From contig JABYQN010000020.1 in the NCBI GenBank assembly GCA_022606135.1, forward strand, positions 124,001 through 188,000: 64,000 nucleotides of DNA, read 5' to 3'. The DNA is from Fomes fomentarius (Eukaryota > Basidiomycota > Agaricomycetes > Polyporales > Polyporaceae). The notes below the pieces were generated by a model. The model was not told the DNA's origin, did no database searches, and was given only the letters and a program-made list of their open reading frames with translations. The translations under genes were made by a program, and so were the position numbers. Of this stretch, positions 58,073 through 64,000 are shown piece by piece (the first letter of the stretch is position 1; each line of letters begins with the position of its first letter).

Positions 58073-60956
58073 ATGCATACGACAACGACAAGCTACAAGT
58101 CCAACGGGGGCAACCCTCGCGGTGGAGGTGGAGGACGAGGCGGATTCCGAGGCGGGGGTCCACGCGGTCGAGGTAGGGGTGGATGGGCCCCCACCAGCGG
58201 TCACGGCTCTCAGAACGGAGGCGGTCGTTTCCACAGCTCCGGAGATGCGAACGACAGCGCCGGACCGACTCCGGAGACTGATGGCGGCGAGTCCAACCTG
58301 TGGGAAGGAGGTGAAGTGGGCGGAGGTGAACGAGGTCGCGGGGACTACAACGGTTATTCGCACGGAGGAGACATGCAGCCTTCGCCCTCCGACTCCGACT
58401 CTCTCAACCGATGGGAGGATTTCAAGAAGACAGGGCGCGGTCGAGGCAGCGGTCCCCCCGGCTCTTTCAGGGGCCAGCCTAATGGCTACCGAGGCGGACG
58501 AGGCGGGCCAAACGGATTTGCACGTGGGGGAGGAAACAGAGGAGGATCTGGATACGGCCGAGGGCGAGGGACCATGTGGGGTGGTGAGCAAAGGACGGGA
58601 AGGGACAATGGAGGGGGGAGTCGTGGATCCTCGCTGACCGGAGACTCGGGGTCGAAGGCGTCGGCTTCGTCGAACGACGACTCTAATCTCTGGAACACAC
58701 AAAACGAAAATCCGAACCTCTGGGCCACATCCGACTCGGGAACCTCGGAGTCGAACCTGTGGGAGTCGTCCTCAAAGACGAAGACCCCGACATCGAACAT
58801 GTGGGCATCGACCGACGAAGAGTCGAAAGCCAATCCCGGGACCTCACTGAGCCAGGACGCTGACTCCTTGAACCTCTGGAGTGCGTCGAACGGCGGTAAC
58901 TCAGACTCGAACTCGAATCTCTGGGGATCGTCGAGCAAGAGCGCCGACTCGAATCTCTGGGAGTCCTCCAACGGCAATACCAATACGAACCTCTGGGCAA
59001 GTTCGTCAAACGGAGATAGCGCCCACGACAGCCAGAACGCTCGCGGAGAATACGAGGGCCGCGGGAGAGGATGGCGCGGGAGAGGCGGATCTGGAGGGTG
59101 GGCGGACAGAGACGGACGTGGACGCGGCATCGGAGGGTTTGCACCCCGCGGAGGAAGAGGCGGTTGGGCTGACCGTGGAGGTCGCGGTCGTGGTGGATAC
59201 TTCTCCGGCGGTCGCGGCGGGTACTCTGGAAATCGCCCAAGTGGTCCACCCCCTGAAGTCAACCTCCCACCTGCACGCGACATGATGGAAAGCCTTCTCG
59301 TGCCCGCGATTGTTAAGCTCACTATACCGGAGGTCTCAGAGGGTGAGCGCATCGCCATTGAAGGACTCGAGTGCGTTGGGTCGTACTCGTGGTCCAAACG
59401 TCCGAACCCCACGATTATCGTCCCTGGTGAGTCGCAGTCACATCGAATACCTTCGTTAGCTTGCATTCGACTGCTGACATGTGAATACGCACAGGTTCCC
59501 CCGCGAATGGCTCCATCGTCCGCTGCCATTCACGGTCCCATTCGACAACGGCATCCGGATGTTCCATGAAGACGCATACCATATGGGCAAAGAATCGGCG
59601 CTCCTCCCTCTCCTCCGCACTGTCGACATGCTCGTATCAGAGGGCACCATTGAGAACGCCGTTGACTGGCCGACCGTCGATTTCGTCACGGACCGAAACA
59701 ACCTCCGGAAGCTCCTGCGCTGGGTTCGGGAGTCCTGTCTGAGTCCGACTGCGACTGCGACGGAGTCTGAGATCGGGACGTCTACTCCAACGAGCCCTAC
59801 GAGTCCCTTGACTGCTGAGAGTGAAGCAGGTACTCCCGGTGAACCCGCGGCGGCGTCGGCAGTGGAATGGGACCCGAGGAAGGACTTCCGCATCGATCTC
59901 CAGCTAGGCGGGGAGAACACCATCCTGATGAACCGTTGGGCCACTCGGGCGCGCGAATGGGTATCTGCACCAAAGGGAGGGTGTCGCAGCAACTTTGAGG
60001 GCGAGAGCACAGCGAAGGCGCCAGGGTGCGAAGATGGCGAAGGGCATTACAGGATCGTGCAGTATGTGAGTGATCTGTATGAGTGTGTGATCGGAACAGG
60101 TGGGCTCACAAGCTGAATGTGCGCGAAGAACATCGGAGGGTTGAGGATGGTCGTACGCTTTGAGGTCGACGGGTTCATCAGGGACATTTCAGGAGAACAT
60201 GGTACTGCACCGGCCGTGCAGAATACATCTGCGCTGGAGTCGGAATCACCAGTCAGCGCCACAGAGATCACGACATCTATGAGCAGTCCTGAGGCTCCCA
60301 GGGCCCCATGGAGAGATGCACAGGCAGACGAAGCTTCGTTGTCGGGTAGCTCGACGTCGTCCAACACCGCCACGGTCGAGACTACTCAAGCACAGGCGAC
60401 CGAGCCGAGTGAGCCTGTCAACCTCTGGGATGCTCCAGCCAGCGGTCGGGACCAGGGAGATGTTTCTGCACAAGAGAGCAAGGATGCCCCTTCTACCAGG
60501 GGTATAGACGACGCCCCCGAGCCGAACACCACCGAGCTCGCAGTCATTCATGCCGGGACCCTGGTACCCCAGGCAAACATCCTCGAGCTCGCGACGCGCT
60601 CGATTAACTACGTCGACCGTACGAACGACGAAGACACATTTCTCCAGATGTTCCTCACCCTGACGCCCACCCACCTCGTCGCAGTCCACCAGCGCGGGAC
60701 ATTCGAGCGCGTCGTTAGGCAAGAGTTGCAGTCGCCTCAGTTCGCCGACATCGCGGAGAGGGAGGACATAATGGACAGTTTGGCGAAGTTTGTCGCGTTG
60801 CTGAAGGGGATCCAGCGGCTAGTCAAGGAGTATGGACAGTGCGGGAGTGTAAGTCTCGTTTGCGAGAAGGGGAAGCTGGAGATGTTCGAACGTGTTGGAG
60901 AGGAAGGGCTTGTGCGTGACGGGGAACTTGCGCGGTTCAGTGCCGCAGCTGACTAG
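58073..60956 (+). CDS. DXO/Rai1-like protein 2 with RGG and NLW-repeat N-terminus
   Basis: Exon 1 (58073-59426), exon 2 (59495-60065) and exon 3 (60129-60956), about 918 residues. The first 390 residues are an RNA-binding-type RGG/RG domain in three blocks (about 16-38, 121-185, 328-387), with tryptophans at 77, 207, 216, 230, 244, 269, 284, 296 and 308, each in an N-L/M-W context. The C-terminal half repeats the DXO-like motifs of the neighbour: LRKLLRWVRE, GCRSNFEGE, MVVRFEVDG (E655/D657), ILELATRS (Lys replaced by Ala) and FLTLTPTHLVAVHQRGTF. With the canonical donor at 59427 the frame is lost by one base at the CCCCC run (59498-59502). Either one C is missing or a weak GTCGCA donor at 59431 is used. 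Long minus-strand frames here are shadows. Confidence 0.6.
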
Positions 60957-61085
60957 CCCTCCCGCGAGTCGCCATAGTTCCAAGTATGAATAAGCGAAAC
61001 GATTACTGTGATACACGATTCAAGCGCGAACAAATCAGACCTGATACATATGCGAACATGACCATCATGGCATATCAGAGCTGTG

Positions 61086-61814
61086 TCACTCGAGTTTCTC
61101 GAGTTCTTCCAATCTTGCTAGTACGACATCTTTACTTGTCTCTTCGATCTCTCCCGCGAGGAAGACCTCGTCCAGTATAGCGTACACCTGATACTCGCTG
61201 AGCACCGGCACGCACACCGGCAAGGCAGGCAACGTACCTTATAGAAGTTGAACACCAGGTCGAGCTCGCACACGTTATCAAAGAACGAGTCTGTATGGCG
61301 CGGGGATGCCTTGCTTTGGTGGGCTGATCGAAACTATTCGGTGACAGACTCACCAAGAACCTCGACGAACAGATGGATAGCCTCCAGGTATGCGAGCTCG
61401 TTGTCGTTCGCGTCGACGCAGACGCAGAAGAACAAACCAGCATAACGACGGTATACGATCTTGTGATTCCGGAACTACGAGGTTGTTTGCTACAGGGCGA
61501 GTAGTGCGAGCTAGGACATGAGTACGTACCTCGACGAAGTTGGACTGGTACTTCTGGTCCCTCGGCGCGACTAGCCTGTGCACCTCTCCTCGCAGACGGA
61601 CCTATTTGGGTGATGCATGTTGTGAGCCTTCGTATTCGTCCAAGGTATGCGTAGTTGGCGCAAAGACGGCGGACCTTCTCGTCGTCATCGTATGGGACAT
61701 ACCATTTCGAGAGCCTGGTTTTGCCTTGACGGTTCTGTAAAGGTTCAATCAGTCTCATGATACTAGTGAGCCAATTTGCGGAAAATGAACCTGCACAAGG
61801 ATGAACCTGATCAT
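61086..61814 (-). CDS. APS2: AP-2 clathrin adaptor complex, sigma subunit
   Basis: Six exons (61791-61814, 61675-61734, 61530-61601, 61354-61474, 61238-61290, 61086-61187) give 143 residues, the family length. The sequence is highly conserved: [66 protein letters not shown] and [20 protein letters not shown]. It is the small subunit of the plasma-membrane AP-2 adaptor, part of the core that recognises acidic dileucine cargo in clathrin-mediated endocytosis. Intact; ATG at 61814. Confidence 0.97.
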
Positions 61815-61927
61815 TGTCGAAGTGGTCTGAGACGAGAGTTGCAGTAGACCGAGGAATAGACTTATTAGGTATTAGGTGGTAGTAGGTAGTAAATTAAAGT
61901 ATAATAATTGTTTTTTAAGAGAGTAAA

Positions 61928-61999
61928 TCCGATATGGTGTAGTGGCTAACATTATCGCCTCTCACGCGATAGCCCGGGGTTCGATTCCCCGTGTCGGAA
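61928..61999 (+). tRNA. tRNA-Glu (CTC)
   Basis: 72 nt with all four arms: acceptor TCCGATA/TGTCGGA, D arm with TGGTGTAGTGG (A box), anticodon stem ATCGC/GCGAT around loop CTCTCAC (anticodon CTC, reads GAG), and T arm CGGGG-TTCGATT-CCCCG (B box). Discriminator A at 61999. No intron. Confidence 0.95.
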
Positions 62000-62592
62000 T
62001 GTCTTTTGCCCCTTCGATTTTGCTTCTCCAGGTAAGTGCCCTTGGGACGAACGGCTTTACCGGACATGCATCATAGCTTAGTTGTTCGTTGACTTCATCT
62101 GCTCGACGCGAAAAGTTGTATCCCCGTCTGCTCATCCAACACGCATCCACCCAGTCCTCGTGCATTGGTGGTGGCCATGATCAGGAGCGATCATACATCT
62201 TCAAGTGAATCATTCCTGCACGATGTTCGTCTTCACAAACAGCTGGGACAATCGGGCACGAGGTGGGAGTTTGTTAGCCATACAAGTCTACTGTAACCAT
62301 CCTCTCACAAAGTGACAAACCACGTTCAAGAGTTCAAGCCCGAAATTTCGGACTTAACAGTGAATTACTAAAGCGAACGATCTGGCATCCTCGATAGAAA
62401 ATGCAAATCAGTCTCGACAAACCAAATTTTCTTGCTCGCTTGCCGCAAGCGTCGTACTCCATGTCTATTCGGTCCGTCTAGCGGGCCCAGGAGTGTATAT
62501 AAGAAGGTTTGTTCTCGGCGTATCTAATTCGTCTCCTCCTAATCCCGTTGATCCTCCCCACCTAGTCTGACCACTGACAATTGGATCTTACC
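62000..62592. promoter_or_regulatory. Intergenic with SDR4 promoter
   Basis: A TATATAAG box at 62496-62503, about 90 nt upstream of the SDR4 ATG, is followed by a CT-rich leader. Nothing else recognised. Confidence 0.5.
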
Positions 62593-63629
62593 ATGTCTCC
62601 ACGTATCTGGTTTAGTGAGTGTGGTCCCCATCTCCCTCTCAACTCATTGTCACTGTCATCGCGCCGAGTCTAGTCACCGGTACTTCCACTGGCTTCGGAC
62701 GACGCCTCGCAGAACTCGTCCTTAAGAAAGGAGAGATAGTCGTCGCGACCGCCCGCAAGTCGTCGGCTCTTGATGAGCTCGCAGCACAATACTCTTCCGA
62801 CCGTCTCCTCGTACTGAAGCTCGACGTCAGCCAGCCCCAAGAGATCGTCGACGCGTTTGCCAAGGTCAAGGCGACTTTCGGTCGTCTTGACGTCGTCGTG
62901 AACAATGCTGGGATCGCTGTGATGGGTGAGGTGGAAGCCGCAGAAGACGCAGCTGTGCGTGGGGTGTTTGAGACGAACTTCTGGGGCGCAGTGAACGTTA
63001 CGAGGGAGGCCGTGAAGTTCTTCCGCGAGGTTAATCCACCAGGGGTTGGTGGTCGACTATTGCAGATATCCTCTATCACTGGTCTTATTGGAGGACCTGG
63101 ACTTGCGTTCTACGCAGCTTCGAAGCATGGTATGCTCTTTGTCATGCACCTTAAATATACATGCTTACGAACTATGAACATGAAATATAGCGCTCGAAGG
63201 TCTCACAGAGTCACTTGCTGCTGAGCTTGACCCTGCCTGGAACATCAAGGTATGGAGTGATGCGACCCAATTTCACAATCAGGTATTCAACTGACGATGA
63301 AATTCTTCTTGCAGGTCAGCCTAGTCGAACCTGCGGGCTTCCACACCGAAGGTCAAGCCAAAACAACATGGGCACCGGCCCACCCAGCCTACGCGAGCCC
63401 GGATCTACCCACAACAAAGGCGCGGAATGGCTGGAGCACCTACGCGCCGCCAGGAGACGTCAACAAGGCGGTCGAAGTCATATTCAAGTTGTCGGAGGAG
63501 CAGGACCCACCTCTCCGTCTCTTCCTCGGCCAGTTGGCTATCGGTCATATCCGGAGGAAGCTCGCGGCGGTCGCGGCAGATGTAGACAAATACGAGTCGT
63601 GGTCGAAGCGGCTCGAGAAGGAACAGTGA
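62593..63629 (+). CDS. Short-chain dehydrogenase/reductase SDR4
   Basis: Exons 62593-62614, 62674-63129, 63191-63249 and 63315-63629 give 283 residues. Motifs: ITGTSTGFGRRLAE (cofactor), KLDVS (adenine-binding Asp), VVVNNAGIAVMGE, ISSITGL and YAASKHALEG (catalytic Y and K). It belongs to the classical SDRs of the type often annotated as NAD(P)-binding oxidoreductases acting on ketones or alcohols; substrate unknown. It is convergent with SDR5, a close relative, across 79 nt. Confidence 0.92.
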
Positions 63630-63708
63630 TGTCAATCTAACCAACGGATGTACAAGTACAACGGATGTGTCGATACACGAATCTGACGGACTTGATATTT
63701 CGCTTCAT

Positions 63709-64000
63709 TCATTCTTCAAGTCCCTCCGACCACTGCTCATACTTGTCGATCTCCTCAGCCAAATTCTTGAGCTTCCTCCTCACCCCGTCCAGCGCATCTC
63801 TCCCCATCACCAAATGCAGCGGCGGGTCGGAAAGCGAAGCAGCTTTGTAGAACACTTCGGCGCTCTTCCTGGTACTCTTCCAGACCACAGCTGCGTCCCA
63901 AGGCCCTTGTCGTTGACGAGTGCACGGAAGATCGGGGTTGCTGTATGCAGGGTGTGGTGGAGGCCATTTGCCACCCACCTTAGTTTCTAATGCGCTGTGG
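63709..64000 (-). CDS. Short-chain dehydrogenase/reductase SDR5, last exon only
   Basis: The minus frame is open to the window edge and encodes VGGKWPPPHPAYSNPDLPCT, then the tail YEQWSEGLEE before the stop at 63709. It aligns with the last exon of SDR4 (TTWAPAHPAYASPDLPTTKA, DKYESWSKRLEKEQ). Its remaining exons lie beyond 64000. The pair forms a tail-to-tail duplication. Confidence 0.8.
   Translation of the reverse strand, partial: HSALETKVGGKWPPPHPAYSNPDLPCTRQRQGPWDAAVVWKSTRKSAEVFYKAASLSDPPLHLVMGRDALDGVRRKLKNLAEEIDKYEQWSEGLEE

Noticed and set aside
58486..59529. 347-codon minus-strand proline-rich frame
   Set aside because: Antisense shadow of the RGG-rich exon; codon bias of Gly/Arg codons makes the opposite strand open.
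54356..60956. Geranylgeranyl pyrophosphate synthase for the two paralogues
   Set aside because: No DDxxD motifs or all-helical prenyl-synthase pattern; motif order fits DXO/Rai1 better. The database label, which I recall only loosely, appears unsupported by sequence.

Overview
The window is fungal nuclear DNA, most likely from a white-rot-type agaricomycete and perhaps Polyporales. The evidence is genes split by many 50-70 nt GT-AG introns, lineage-typical F-box/LRR and 2-oxoglutarate-Fe(II) oxygenase families, small secreted proteins, copia-type LTR elements and a Tad-like LINE tail. The taxonomic call is inference. Exon boundaries were placed by hand from splice signals, reading frame and paralogue comparison.

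Left edge (1-4 kb): the 3' part of an AAA+ ATPase gene of the fungal DUF7025 type, then a short-chain dehydrogenase/reductase (SDR1) on the minus strand.

Accessory core (4.5-48 kb): a block built by segmental duplication. A unit of an F-box gene, a shared divergent promoter region and an SDR gene occurs three times. Copies 1 (about 4.56-8.79 kb) and 2 (about 10.66-15.19 kb) are direct repeats in which only SDR exon 1 survives. Copy 3 (about 28.2-33.2 kb) is inverted and keeps the whole SDR gene (SDR3). The homology between copies 2 and 3 continues into a decayed second F-box gene. All three F-box frames are open while the surrounding genes are broken. Interspersed are four paralogous 2OG-Fe(II) oxygenase genes (A at 16-18 kb; B, C and D at 36-47 kb) with identical intron positions, a palindromic pair of copia LTRs around a gag stub, a related solo LTR, a LINE 3' end, a large low-complexity hypothetical gene, a broken coproporphyrinogen III oxidase gene and a tRNA-like relic. 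SDR2, a close paralogue of SDR1, closes the block.

Housekeeping right side (50-64 kb): ROT1 (ER chaperone), TRP4 (anthranilate phosphoribosyltransferase, with a 787-nt intron), two paralogous genes that read as divergent DXO/Rai1-like decapping-nuclease relatives, a small secreted protein, the AP-2 clathrin adaptor sigma subunit, tRNA-Glu(CTC), and two SDR genes meeting tail to tail, the second running off the edge.

The most novel material is the DXO/Rai1-like pair. One member carries a long RGG and asparagine-leucine-tryptophan repeat domain resembling an Argonaute-hook region. Next in interest are the half-tRNA primer site and inverted-LTR structure of the copia element, and the coupled F-box/oxygenase/SDR expansion. 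No operon logic, CRISPR array or secondary-metabolite cluster is visible.
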